A stretch of DNA of 64,000 nt from Lapidilactobacillus dextrinicus DSM 20335 (GCF_001436095.1 NZ_AYYK01000001.1:62001-126000); one strand, 5' to 3'; counted from the stretch's first letter, positions 25,888 to 34,788 are shown. Numbers and translations are program-made. The notes: generated from the sequence alone by a model not told the origin.

Positions 25888-25973
25888 TCCCTTAACAGAT
25901 GCTTTAATTCAAGCTTAACATAGAAAGAACTAGGGCTAGATTGGCCCCAGTTCCAGCTTTATTAAGATATTAA

Positions 25974-26654
25974 TTACTGGGCATCAATAGTATTATACAA
26001 AGTATAAAGAATTTTACCAGATAATTTATCATTAACTTTTAAATCTTTATTAGCATCATTAAATCCAATTGCAACCTTGCTAACCTCTTTAGTCAAAGTA
26101 CCAGTATTGTTTGCTGCTGTTCTATCTGCTGGATCTGTCACTGCTGTAAAGACAATTTGCTTAGCACCAGTAGTTAATAATTCACTATCATTAACATTAA
26201 ACTTAGTAACTGCAAATCCCTTACTATCAGAAGCCCGTGTTAATTGATTGTCGGCAACTTGAGCCTTAACAGACCAGGCACGAGCGATACGGTCATTGTA
26301 GACAGCAATATCATTCTTCCCATCTTTACCAGCTAAGATCTTACCACTATCAATTGTATAAGCCGTTCCTTGTAATTTTGATTCAAAGTTATATTCACTA
26401 GGTACGGAATCCAAAGTCAACATTTTTTGATCAGGATCCGTTGGATCAAGTGGGTCAACATCGGGATCTGTTGGATCAACATTGTCAATAATTGTAACAT
26501 TAGTGTCGGTTTGATTTTGTCCTTTAAAAACTTTTGTCGTGTCATCTGTTGTGCCATCAGAGTTTTCTATAACTGCTGCGTGTGCCGCTGGAGCTGAGAC
26601 TGCTAATAAACTTAATGCGACGATACTTGCGCTTAAAATTGATGTCATTTTCAT
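25974..26654 (-). CDS. WxL-domain surface protein (CscB type)
   Basis: This 226-residue secreted protein has a signal peptide that ends near AHAAVIEN, a Asp/Pro-rich linker (DPTDPDVDPLDPTDPD, about 60-76) and a C-terminal WxL domain with LDSVPSEYNFESK, ARAWSVKAQV and the final KILYTLYNTIDAQ. The first motif reads W-S-V and the second Y-T-L instead of the usual W-x-L, so the domain is a variant. It would attach non-covalently to peptidoglycan. ATG at 26654 follows AGGAGG. It lies between two other csc genes. Confidence 0.88.
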   Translation of the reverse strand: MKMTSILSASIVALSLLAVSAPAAHAAVIENSDGTTDDTTKVFKGQNQTDTNVTIIDNVDPTDPDVDPLDPTDPDQKMLTLDSVPSEYNFESKLQGTAYTIDSGKILAGKDGKNDIAVYNDRIARAWSVKAQVADNQLTRASDSKGFAVTKFNVNDSELLTTGAKQIVFTAVTDPADRTAANNTGTLTKEVSKVAIGFNDANKDLKVNDKLSGKILYTLYNTIDAQ

Positions 26655-26713
26655 GATAATTCCTCCTATTTGTAAAACCCATTTATAATATATTTTTTAG
26701 TGACATTGCTTAG

Positions 26714-27301
26714 TTATTTAGCCTGAGCAATATCGAAAAGTGTAACCGTTTGTTTAGCTGCGTAATCCCCAGCTTGGATATTCCCTGGTACTGTCAATTT
26801 AATCTTGGCAGCAGGAATGGTGTAACGATACTGACGTTGCTCATCTGCAACAGTTACCAAACGCTTTTGTTGCGCTGGATAAAGTCGTTGCGCCGAACTT
26901 TGATAAGTTAAGTTCTGTGCTTTTGTTGCAGTTAATTCACCTTGGCCTAGGGCTAATTGGACCTTTTGACCAAGTGTATGATCATGATCGTTAAAAGTTG
27001 AAAGTTCGTACTGAAGTACCCAAGGATTCGTTTGATCGTACCGCTTATCACTGACGTTAATTTCTAAATCATTTAATGAAGTTAAAATTTGCGTCTTACC
27101 GGTTAAACGATGTTTACCAAAGGTAGGCATGGTGACTTTTTCTAAATTTAACGGACTGGCCACAATCTTAATGCTAGCTTGTGTCTGGTTCGTTCCTGTT
27201 ACAATTGGATCGGCACGAACTGATTGTGCCTTTGCTAATGGAATCAACAGACAGAGCAACAACCCGGCTAATAATTTTGAATTAGGCTTCAGCTTCATCA
27301 T
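26714..27301 (-). CDS. Second WxL-domain surface protein
   Basis: This 195-residue protein has a signal peptide (MMKLKPNSKLLAGLLLCLL, cleavage near VRADP) and a WxL-type domain that contains the motif NPWVLQYELSTF and ends QTVTLFDIAQAK. I chose ATG at 27301, because AAAGGAGG precedes it by 8 bases. It overlaps the end of the LPXTG gene by 20 bp, which suggests coupled translation. Unlike the 26654 protein it has no acidic linker, so nearly the whole mature chain is WxL domain. Confidence 0.82.
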   Translation of the reverse strand: MMKLKPNSKLLAGLLLCLLIPLAKAQSVRADPIVTGTNQTQASIKIVASPLNLEKVTMPTFGKHRLTGKTQILTSLNDLEINVSDKRYDQTNPWVLQYELSTFNDHDHTLGQKVQLALGQGELTATKAQNLTYQSSAQRLYPAQQKRLVTVADEQRQYRYTIPAAKIKLTVPGNIQAGDYAAKQTVTLFDIAQAK

Positions 27302-27710
27302 GTTGTTTCCTCCTTTTAGCAAAGATAAGCAATAAAATTGCCAAAATTAAACTACCAATAAAGGATAGCCAAAATCCTGATTGCTCCCCAGTTTGTGGTA
27401 ATAATGCATTTTTAAAAAATGTTTTAATTCGATGACCATTAATGAGATCAGTGGCGTTGCCCACATTCGTGGTTGAATTAGAACCTTTTGAGCCATCATG
27501 ATCATTGGCGTCATTCTGATAGTCGTTACCACCGATGCCAGGCTTAGTCTCATTTGTATTGGTATCTGGAGAATCTCGGCCATAAAATCCGACCGTTACT
27601 GTTTCATTATCACGGTCAACCCCGGTTGCTGTTGTTGCTGAAACAGTTTGTTGAGTGACGCTTGTTAGTAACAACAAGCCAAGAATTAAAATAAAACTTA
27701 CTTTCTTCAC
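27282..27710 (-). CDS. Small LPXTG-anchored surface protein (CscD type)
   Basis: This 142-residue protein has a signal peptide (MKKVSFILILGLLLLTS, cleavage near TVSAT), a short Gly/Asn/Asp-rich extracellular part, and a complete sorting signal LPQTGEQSG, hydrophobic helix FWLSFIGSLILAILLLIF, and basic tail AKRRKQ. Sortase would link it to the wall. GTG at 27710 lies 8 bases after AGGGGG, which overlaps the stop codon of the preceding lectin gene. GTG at 27719 is too near that site. Confidence 0.88.
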   Translation of the reverse strand: MKKVSFILILGLLLLTSVTQQTVSATTATGVDRDNETVTVGFYGRDSPDTNTNETKPGIGGNDYQNDANDHDGSKGSNSTTNVGNATDLINGHRIKTFFKNALLPQTGEQSGFWLSFIGSLILAILLLIFAKRRKQHDEAEA

Positions 27711-27722
27711 TAACGTCACCCC

Positions 27723-30700
27723 CTAAACCGGATCCACAGTGTCGTTTAATGTCCACTGTACAGTGACCGGATTGTGATACTTGCCGGTACCTTGGTTGTC
27801 ATATTGACCGACACTAAGATAATTAGGACTATTCAGTAATACACCCGCATCATAAGTCCAGGTTTTCTTCTGGATGGTCTCACCACTAGTTGAAGAAAAG
27901 ACATTAATAGGTTTGGTCATATCAGTGCTATTAGCAGTAGTTGAATCTCGCCACTGTAATGCAAACTGATCAGAAGTGCCAGATTGAATCGCGGTAACGT
28001 GCCAACCTGAAGTTTTATTCAAGCGATTATCAGTGACCGTTAGACCGATACTATTATCTGCATCCCGATTTAATAATCCTTTTGATTGTCCAACTTTTCG
28101 TCCAGTCCATAGTAGTGAATTAGTAGCATTCCCAGTTGTGACTTCCATCGCAACTGTACCATCAACGGCAATAGTTAGCGTGATTGTGTCAAGAACATCA
28201 CCGACAGGTTGATTATTAGCATCAACATTATATGCGGATAGTTTAAACTGATGAATCCCCCAGGTTAAATTAGTACGCGGTAAGGTTAAACTCGAATATT
28301 TATTATGCCAATCTGCGGCACCATCTACAGATGGTCGTATGATCGAGCCAACTTGTTGATTATTTTCAGTAACTTTAATTGCAAAAGGTACCTTAGTTGA
28401 TTTGTAATAGAAGACCGGTGCTGAATAATCAGCAGTAGGCACTTTATCCAAAGTTATTTGAGGATGATCTTTAACCACTGTCGTGTCGGTTGGTTGTGCT
28501 TCTGATGCACCAACTGGCCAAGATAATTTCACATCAGCCATCTTTCTAATCCAGAAATAAACACTGGTACCGGTTATATTTCGAACAATTGTTGGGTCAT
28601 CTTGTTGATGTAACGTTAGTTGACTAGTAAAACTAGTTAGCGTATCTGTGGTCAACGTACTAAGCGGTTTGAAATCCAGTGTTATTTTAACTTCTGAACC
28701 ACTTTTTAATACTGGTTTAGTAGCCGTTGTTACAGTGATCGTACCGTCAGCCGCCGCAGTCATAGACAAACCAGTCAGTTCAACGCCATCGATGGTCGCT
28801 TTGACATTTTTAAGACTCTTTAAATCAATTACGCTAGCATCAACTTTGAACTTAAGACTATCCCAAACTAAGTTTTTATCACCAGTTGTGTATTTAAAAT
28901 CACCGACTAACTTACCTGTATCATCAACATTTAAATATTTAGCTTTTGTTGTATCTGTTTGACTTACAATAACTGATTGGCTATCTGATGTTTTGAGGAC
29001 ATCATTAGCTAAACTTAGTTTTGTTTTGTCAGGCAATTCTGAAAAAGCAATTTTAGTTTTACCAGTAGAGCTACCATTAGATGATGAGAAACCCCAGTAA
29101 GCCCGTTTATTATTACCTGCAAGATTAAGTGGTCCTGCTAATGCGGCGTAACTAATCGATACCGGTGTAGTTGTTGCATTGGTTACTGGATTTCTTAACC
29201 GATAACTAAATATTTGAGTACTTGCATTATAGTCAAAAAGAAATTCATACCAAGTATTATCAGTAATCCTAGAACTAATAGCCCCATCTAAACCAATTGT
29301 GGCATTGTGCTTTAAAATCGCACGAGTATTGAATAATCCAGGGACCTTTGAGTAGCTTCCTGATTGACCTGGAAAAACGTAAGCCATATGTGGTGGCTTC
29401 GGATCAGAATTCAAATCGTAAGCAGCACCATCAGAACCTGTATCCTTGTTTTCATAAAAATCAAAACCAACCGCAAAGGAATTTTGAATGGCATAGCGAT
29501 AAGCTTCGTAGCCGCTTTTCATGCTACCACCACCAGCAACGCCTAAGTTTTGTCCGTCTGAATCGTTATAAGCAACAGTAATGGCTTGAGTACCACCTTG
29601 ATGGACACGCCCGTTAACACTTGAACCGCCAGGATCATTTTGCATAATAAAAGCAAAACCATCGGCGCCACCAGTTCCAAAATTGACATAGGTTCGATTA
29701 CTAAATGATTGGTTAAAGTCTAGCTTAACATTAGCAAAAATCGAAGAACGAGTATGTTGACCGCCAAACGTAATCTCATCATAAGGCAGTCCTCCATTGA
29801 TGTTGGGATCATTAATGGTATTTGTTACAATTGCGCCAGTAGTTACTGAACCGCCTTCACCTTGTTGATTAGGTTTGGCAAAAACATCGCCTAGCGTAAT
29901 CGCTCCTTCTGGAATGACCGTTGCCCCAGTCCCAGTTGCGGTACCACGCGTCATTTTTTGACTCGTTGTTTTAGTCTGTGGTGAACTACTTTGACTCGAT
30001 TCTTTGGCTGCTTTATCCGAAGTTGATGCGGTAGAAGTCACAGTATCACTAACTTGACGCTGACTAGAACTTAATTCACTGGAACTAGCACTTTCACTAC
30101 TGCTAGTTGTTGATGAACTTGAGCTCGTTATTGATGAGACACTCGATTTACTACTTTGTTCAACTTGTTGATTAATATCAGCAACAGAATTGCTGCTGGC
30201 TGAATCAGCCTCAGTACTTGATTCAGTTTGACTATCGGCTTTAACCTGATAAGCGACACCATTTGTTGTCGTTGCAATTGTATAAGTACCTTCACCTTCT
30301 TTAGTAAAAGTTGATGCGCTACCAATTTTTGAGTCAATCATGAGCTTTAATTCTTGATTAAGTGGCGCATTGAATGTCACATCTTGTAACTTATCTTTCG
30401 TTAACTCGAAGTAACCGTTTGTGTCAGCCTTGATTACTTGATCGGCTTGTTTAATCTCGGTAACTTTTTGATTAGCAGCTTCAATTTTGAAGCGTGTTGC
30501 TGTTAATTGATCATTGGCTTTAAATTTCATCTGCCAATCAACTTGTTGCTCTAAATTGCTTGCCGTGAGTATTAGCTGGATATTACTGCCTGCAATAGTA
30601 GGCGACGTGGTTTCTGCATTGGTTCGAGCTGCTGGTAAAATTGCACTGACAAGTAACCCAATAAATAACACCCAAATCATCGTAATACTAGTTGACACTT

Positions 30701-30728
30701 TTAATTGCTTAAAGTGTCGCAACATCAT
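27723..30728 (-). CDS. Large L-type lectin/WxL adhesin (CscC type)
   Basis: This is a 1001-residue secreted protein. Signal peptide: residues 1-39. A small N-terminal domain runs to about 165. A Ser/Thr-rich low-complexity linker spans about 185-255. An L-type (legume-like) lectin domain spans about 270-560, with DGFAFIMQNDPGG, NSFAVGFDFYENKD and NTWYEFLFDYNAS. Two Ig-like or bacterial-repeat regions follow to about 860. A C-terminal WxL domain contains SGWHVTAIQSG and ends HNPVTVQWTLNDTVDPV. It probably binds glycans and stays wall-associated through the WxL domain. ATG at 30728 or the next codon follows GGAGGGG. It is the first gene of the cluster. Confidence 0.9.
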   Translation of the reverse strand: MMLRHFKQLKVSTSITMIWVLFIGLLVSAILPAARTNAETTSPTIAGSNIQLILTASNLEQQVDWQMKFKANDQLTATRFKIEAANQKVTEIKQADQVIKADTNGYFELTKDKLQDVTFNAPLNQELKLMIDSKIGSASTFTKEGEGTYTIATTTNGVAYQVKADSQTESSTEADSASSNSVADINQQVEQSSKSSVSSITSSSSSTTSSSESASSSELSSSQRQVSDTVTSTASTSDKAAKESSQSSSPQTKTTSQKMTRGTATGTGATVIPEGAITLGDVFAKPNQQGEGGSVTTGAIVTNTINDPNINGGLPYDEITFGGQHTRSSIFANVKLDFNQSFSNRTYVNFGTGGADGFAFIMQNDPGGSSVNGRVHQGGTQAITVAYNDSDGQNLGVAGGGSMKSGYEAYRYAIQNSFAVGFDFYENKDTGSDGAAYDLNSDPKPPHMAYVFPGQSGSYSKVPGLFNTRAILKHNATIGLDGAISSRITDNTWYEFLFDYNASTQIFSYRLRNPVTNATTTPVSISYAALAGPLNLAGNNKRAYWGFSSSNGSSTGKTKIAFSELPDKTKLSLANDVLKTSDSQSVIVSQTDTTKAKYLNVDDTGKLVGDFKYTTGDKNLVWDSLKFKVDASVIDLKSLKNVKATIDGVELTGLSMTAAADGTITVTTATKPVLKSGSEVKITLDFKPLSTLTTDTLTSFTSQLTLHQQDDPTIVRNITGTSVYFWIRKMADVKLSWPVGASEAQPTDTTVVKDHPQITLDKVPTADYSAPVFYYKSTKVPFAIKVTENNQQVGSIIRPSVDGAADWHNKYSSLTLPRTNLTWGIHQFKLSAYNVDANNQPVGDVLDTITLTIAVDGTVAMEVTTGNATNSLLWTGRKVGQSKGLLNRDADNSIGLTVTDNRLNKTSGWHVTAIQSGTSDQFALQWRDSTTANSTDMTKPINVFSSTSGETIQKKTWTYDAGVLLNSPNYLSVGQYDNQGTGKYHNPVTVQWTLNDTVDPV

Positions 30729-30749
30729 ATCCCCTCCCTTAGAGCTGAA

Positions 30750-30816
30750 ATAACTCAGCTAGGTATTCCTTAGTATAATACTTAATTTAAGTATTTATTT
30801 GCATAAATATTATCAA
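30750..30816 (-). promoter_or_regulatory. Leader and possible operator of the csc cluster
   Basis: A perfect 19-nt palindrome, AATACTTAATTTAAGTATT (30777-30795, 9-bp arms, one central base), lies across the likely promoter, where TATACT (30777-30772, minus strand) or TACTTA could act as -10, with TTGATA at 30816-30811. AGCTGA/TCAGCT then forms a hairpin just before the ribosome binding site. The palindrome looks like an operator; the regulator is not known. Confidence 0.5.
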
Positions 30817-30950
30817 GTTTTTTGCTCCGCCATAAAATTTTTGATAATAATCGCAGATAATCTCGATATAACGGCACTTTTTAAAATAGTGATCTTTTTA
30901 ATAAAATAATTAATGTATAAATATACTTCAAAAAAATGGGTAATTAATAC

Positions 30951-30983
30951 TTGACGACACAAAAATAGTCCGCATGTTACAAT
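30951..30983 (+). promoter_or_regulatory. Promoter of nnrD, similar to the one at 4309
   Basis: TTGACG (30951-30956) and TGtTACAAT (hexamer 30978-30983) are 21 bp apart. The sequence shares ACTTGACGA, CAAAAA, TAGTC and TGTTACAATG, in order, with the promoter at 4309-4340. Confidence 0.55.
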
Positions 30984-31019
30984 GCGGGTAATAAGTTTAA
31001 CGTAAGGGAGCAAACGAGT

Positions 31020-31868
31020 ATGCAATTAATTACCGACGAAATTTTGACCCAAGTCATCACGCCGCGACTACCAGAAACACATAAAGGTAATTATGGTCGT
31101 GTCTTAGTTATTGGTGGTTCTAAACTTTATGGTGGTGCTGGTATTCTTAGTGCCAGTGCCGCCTTATTAACAGGAGCTGGGTTGATCACATTAGCTTCAG
31201 ATACCGTCAATCGTAATGCTCTGCACGCTCGCTATCCAGAAATCATGTTTTTGGATTGGACTGATTTAACCACACTCTCGTCTTTAATTAAACAAGCCAA
31301 TGTTATCGTAATTGGTCCCGGACTGGGTCTAGACACTGATGCTCAAAAATTATTGCAACTCACTTTAACAACCGTCAATGCACAACAAACATTAATTATT
31401 GATGGATCTGCTTTAACTTTGCTAGCGACAGGCGATTTTAAAACCAATTGTCCTGCCCAATTGGTTTTAACACCTCATCAAGAAGAATGGCATCGCCTAT
31501 CTGGTCTAAAAATTAGTGAGCAAAACCCAATAGCTAATCAAACGGCCTTGGCGACTAAATTTCCTAAGCAAACGATACTCGTGTTAAAGCAACATCGCAC
31601 TGAGATTTATTCACATCAAGACATTTTTCAAAATACAAGTGGCACCGCTGCTATGGCAACTGGCGGAATGGGCGATACGCTAACCGGAATTATTGCTGCA
31701 CTCATTGCCCAATTCAAAGATCCACTACCAGCTACGCTAGCCGCTGTCTATTTACATGGTTTAGCCGGACAATTAGTCGGTGCTACTCACTATGTCGCGC
31801 TTCCTAGCACCTTAATTGAACGACTTCCCGAACTCATGGTACAATACAGCCAAAAACATTCGAAATAA
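31020..31868 (+). CDS. nnrD: ADP-dependent NAD(P)H-hydrate dehydratase
   Basis: This 282-residue ribokinase-fold enzyme repairs hydrated NAD(P)H. It shows GNYGRVLVIGGSKLYGGAGI at about 23-42, VIGPGLG near 97, TPHQEEWHRL near 150, and the nucleotide and catalytic loop GTAAMATGGMGDTLTG near 207-222. The epimerase domain (NnrE) fused in some bacteria is absent here, so the gene encodes only the dehydratase half. ATG at 31020 follows AAGGGAG. It is monocistronic. Confidence 0.92.
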   Translation: MQLITDEILTQVITPRLPETHKGNYGRVLVIGGSKLYGGAGILSASAALLTGAGLITLASDTVNRNALHARYPEIMFLDWTDLTTLSSLIKQANVIVIGPGLGLDTDAQKLLQLTLTTVNAQQTLIIDGSALTLLATGDFKTNCPAQLVLTPHQEEWHRLSGLKISEQNPIANQTALATKFPKQTILVLKQHRTEIYSHQDIFQNTSGTAAMATGGMGDTLTGIIAALIAQFKDPLPATLAAVYLHGLAGQLVGATHYVALPSTLIERLPELMVQYSQKHSK

Positions 31869-31878
31869 TCAAGATATC

Positions 31879-31917
31879 AAAAAGAAGCCTTGCAATCTTG
31901 CAAGGCTTCTTTTTGAT
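31879..31917. terminator. Bidirectional intrinsic terminator
   Basis: AAAAAGAAGCCTTGCAA and TTGCAAGGCTTCTTTTT form a long stem between the convergent nnrD and rsuA genes. Confidence 0.9.
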
Positions 31918-31925
31918 TGAAATTG

Positions 31926-32645
31926 TTATTGTCGCTTCTTTTTTAAGGCGGCTAATTCTGTTGAAGTTAATTCTCGATATTGACCTCGTGGTAAATCAGT
32001 TAACGTCAACAGACCAAACTGCACCCGTTCTAATTGTAAAACTTCATGATCAAAGGCAGCCAACATCCGTTTAACTTGATGATATTTACCTTCAGTAATC
32101 GTTAATTCAACTAACGATTGTTGCTGCTCGCTATCTTGCGACACAATCTTTAATTGCGCTGGTTGCGTTGTAAAATCACTAAGTTTGACACCCTTAGCTA
32201 AAATTTCAATGAGTTCAGTTGCCACTATGCCGGTAACCAGTGCTCGATAAACTTTAGCAACATGATACTTAGGTGATAATAATTGATGGGTCAATTGTCC
32301 ATCATTAGTCAGCAATAATAGTCCAGTTGTATCGCGATCCAAACGGCCAACCGGTGCCAAATCTCGATAATGTGGTAGATCGGTCGGTAATAAATCAAGC
32401 ACTGTTTGCATGTGATTGTCTTTAGTCGCACTTAAATAACCAGCCGGTTTATTTAACAAGTAATATTGAAAAGGTTGATAGTTAACGTCAATACCAGCGA
32501 TATTGATGCGATCAACTGGCTGAACATTGGCACCAGCATCTTTGACTACCGTGTCATTAACTGATACTTCTCCTCTTTTAATCAGTGCTTTGACTTCTTT
32601 ACGACTGCCAAAACCACTCTCGCTAAGCATGCGATCTAATCTCAT
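31926..32645 (-). CDS. 16S rRNA pseudouridine synthase, RsuA family
   Basis: This is a 239-residue protein. An N-terminal S4 RNA-binding domain (MRLDRMLSESGFGSRKEVK, residues 1-60) precedes the pseudouridine synthase core, with the catalytic Asp in GRLDRDTTGLLLLTNDG (about 101-117) and the late motif EGKYHQVKRMLAAF. It is of the RsuA type that modifies 16S rRNA U516; related RluB/RluE enzymes act on other sites, so the target is inferred. Its ATG overlaps the stop of the flippase gene (ATGA), which implies coupled translation. Confidence 0.88.
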   Translation of the reverse strand: MRLDRMLSESGFGSRKEVKALIKRGEVSVNDTVVKDAGANVQPVDRINIAGIDVNYQPFQYYLLNKPAGYLSATKDNHMQTVLDLLPTDLPHYRDLAPVGRLDRDTTGLLLLTNDGQLTHQLLSPKYHVAKVYRALVTGIVATELIEILAKGVKLSDFTTQPAQLKIVSQDSEQQQSLVELTITEGKYHQVKRMLAAFDHEVLQLERVQFGLLTLTDLPRGQYRELTSTELAALKKKRQ

Positions 32646-34303
32646 TTAATGTGCAACCTTTCGCGTAAACCACCAATTCTGGCACCAATAATAACATCAG
32701 CAATTCGCGTTCTTAATACTAAATAGCCATAAACAAGAATACCCAAGCCAACTGCGACAGCTAAAACAATTGCCGAAATAATTTTACGTTCTAATGGTAA
32801 GAATAATCCCATTAATTCGACTGTCCCAAAAGCAACCACAAACATTATCATTGAAAAGCCCAGTAAAGCTAAAGCTCGTCGCGCGGTTTGTTCCAGTTTG
32901 AAATGGAAATTACGATACAATGAATCAATCATTAACCAACATGTCACTAGCATCCCAATAGTAGTCGCAACGGTTGGACCATAAACATTAAATAGTGCAA
33001 TCATTGGATACTGAATCGCAAATTTAATGATAATCCCTACCATTAAGTAACCCATTGCCTTACCATTTTGATATAAGCCCTGCAAAATTGCGGCTAAAGC
33101 AGTGAATAAGCCTAAGAAAATAGCTGAATAAGAGCTTAAAATTAACACGCGTGTTCCTAAAGCGTCATAGCCATAAAATAACGTATAAAGTGGCTTAGCA
33201 ACAGCAGCCATGCCTAAAGCAGCTGGTAACATCACAATCAGGAACAATTGCAGAATATTAGCAATTTGTTGAGCCATATCCTTTTTATCGCCTCTTGCAT
33301 AAGCACCAGAGAGCAGCGGAATCGCTGCAGTCGCCATGGCTGACGCGAAGGAAATAACAATCATGACTAATTTATTAGCATTAAAATTAAAAATAGCAAA
33401 GAAAATATCAAGTTGCTTTTCACTCACCACGTAAAATTGATGTATCATACCGTAAAAAGTATACTGATCAATTAATTGAAAAATTGTAATCCCTGAACCC
33501 AGAATAATAAATGGTAATGATTGTTGAATAATTTCAATAATTAATTGCCGCGAAGAAACCCGAACATCATCATTAGAACCAGCAATCAATTGATTGAAGT
33601 TATGACGTTCACGTGCATAAAACCAAACCAAGGTTAAAATACCGAAGATAGCGCCAATAAATGCCGCGAAAGTTGACTGAACAACGGCGGCCACGTAATT
33701 ACCATGGCGCATTTCCATAATGACGTAAGTAGCACCTAGTAAATAAATAATACGAGCCAATTGTTCCACAAACTGTGAAACGGCTGAAGGCGCCATTTGC
33801 GCATAGCCTTGGAAATAACCGCGAAAAATACTCAAAAACGGAATAATCAAAACGGCTGCACTTAACGAACGATAAACCGGAATTTCTTGTGGGCTTTGTG
33901 CATATAACGGTGCCGCAAAATACATAATACCGGCAGAAACAACGCCTAAAACCAACATTAACTTAACACCAGTTTTAAATAGCCGTTGCCCGACACGATA
34001 CTCATTTAAAGTATTATAGCGTGCCACCTGCTTAGCGACCGCGCCAGGAATACCAGCAGTTGAAATTAACAAAAAAATACTATAAATATTATAGCCTTTA
34101 CCAAAAAGGGAGTTGGCTAAATTACCAGTCTGGGCATCGCCGATCATTGGCAACCATAACATAATGTAGACGGCGCCTAGAATTCGTGAAAAAATACTCC
34201 CAGCTGTAATCCATGCAGATCCTTTAACTAAACTAGCTTGACTATCGGCGGTATTATTACCAACCGCTTGTGATGTTGTTGAACGATGAGATTCCCGTGC
34301 CAA
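32642..34303 (-). CDS. MurJ/YtgP-type lipid II flippase
   Basis: This is a 553-residue MOP-superfamily exporter with about 14 membrane helices. A charged N-terminus is followed by the signature VKGSAWITAGSIFSRILGAVY at about 26-46, common to SpoVB/YtgP/MurJ proteins. Later segments include GIPGAVAKQVARYN and the polar-helix RGYFQGYAQMAPSAVSQFVEQ. YtgP homologues act as MurJ, flipping lipid II. Other polysaccharide flippase roles cannot be excluded. TTG start at 34303 behind AAAGGAG. rsuA overlaps its stop codon. Confidence 0.82.
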   Translation of the reverse strand: MARESHRSTTSQAVGNNTADSQASLVKGSAWITAGSIFSRILGAVYIMLWLPMIGDAQTGNLANSLFGKGYNIYSIFLLISTAGIPGAVAKQVARYNTLNEYRVGQRLFKTGVKLMLVLGVVSAGIMYFAAPLYAQSPQEIPVYRSLSAAVLIIPFLSIFRGYFQGYAQMAPSAVSQFVEQLARIIYLLGATYVIMEMRHGNYVAAVVQSTFAAFIGAIFGILTLVWFYARERHNFNQLIAGSNDDVRVSSRQLIIEIIQQSLPFIILGSGITIFQLIDQYTFYGMIHQFYVVSEKQLDIFFAIFNFNANKLVMIVISFASAMATAAIPLLSGAYARGDKKDMAQQIANILQLFLIVMLPAALGMAAVAKPLYTLFYGYDALGTRVLILSSYSAIFLGLFTALAAILQGLYQNGKAMGYLMVGIIIKFAIQYPMIALFNVYGPTVATTIGMLVTCWLMIDSLYRNFHFKLEQTARRALALLGFSMIMFVVAFGTVELMGLFLPLERKIISAIVLAVAVGLGILVYGYLVLRTRIADVIIGARIGGLRERLHIK

Positions 34304-34407
34304 GTGATTACTCCTTTGATTGGTGCGTTAAGTTGTTTTGAAATACGGATAATCTACATTGTAACCTAAATAGCAAGTGAATAAAACGTTCAGTATGCAT
34401 ATTTAAG

Positions 34408-34422
34408 CATGTTTTAAACATG
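34408..34422. other. Palindrome upstream of the flippase gene
   Basis: CATGTTTTAAACATG has two 7-bp arms around one base. It sits about 105 bp upstream of the flippase start. It could be an operator; no promoter with good hexamers is evident nearby. Confidence 0.3.
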
Positions 34423-34483
34423 TTGAACTGTAAACTGAATTTAAATCGATTGTCGCGATACTATAACCACCTTAGCGATTTCT

Positions 34484-34788
34484 TCGTGCCTTCGGGAAAT
34501 ACGCTGGTGGAACGCTGCGAGTATTGGTTTGAGCCGATTAAAAATTAAATCGTCTCAAACACAAACTTTGTTGTAAGTAATAAATTACTAACAACAATTC
34601 CGCTGCTGACTGCGATTTCCCTCCGGCACTGGCAAATAAGTTATAGTGTGATCTAATTACTTGTTGAGTGGTGAAAAATAAATATCGCTCAGTAGTGAAC
34701 TTCTTGTTGACGATTTATCGACTACAAGAAGGCCCGTCTTGGAAACAATTTTGAAAAAATTGGTTTCAAGCGGCGTCCACTACGTTCC
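34484..34788 (-). repeat. Copy B of the structured dispersed element
   Basis: Read on the minus strand, it contains the blocks GGAACGTAGTGGAC, AAATCGCAGTCAGC and CAGCGTTCCACCAGCG in the same order as copy A (10751-11018). The intervening hairpins are at the same places but differ in sequence: CTTGGAAACAATTTT/AAATTGGTTTCAAG, TTGTTGTtAGTAA/TTACTtACAACAA and GTTTGAG/CTCAAAC. GGGAAATCGC pairs with GCGtATTTCCC, where copy A has the compensated AGAAAATCGC/GCGgATTTTCT. The left half is further enclosed by a 17-bp inverted repeat, GTGGTGAAAAATAAATA, whose arms lie near 34669-34685 and 34798-34814. It lies right after the leuS terminator in the same direction. Confidence 0.7.

Noticed and set aside
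30813-31025. 70-codon minus-strand frame upstream of nnrD
   Set aside because: It runs antisense across the nnrD promoter and start, lacks a ribosome binding site, and has no recognisable features.
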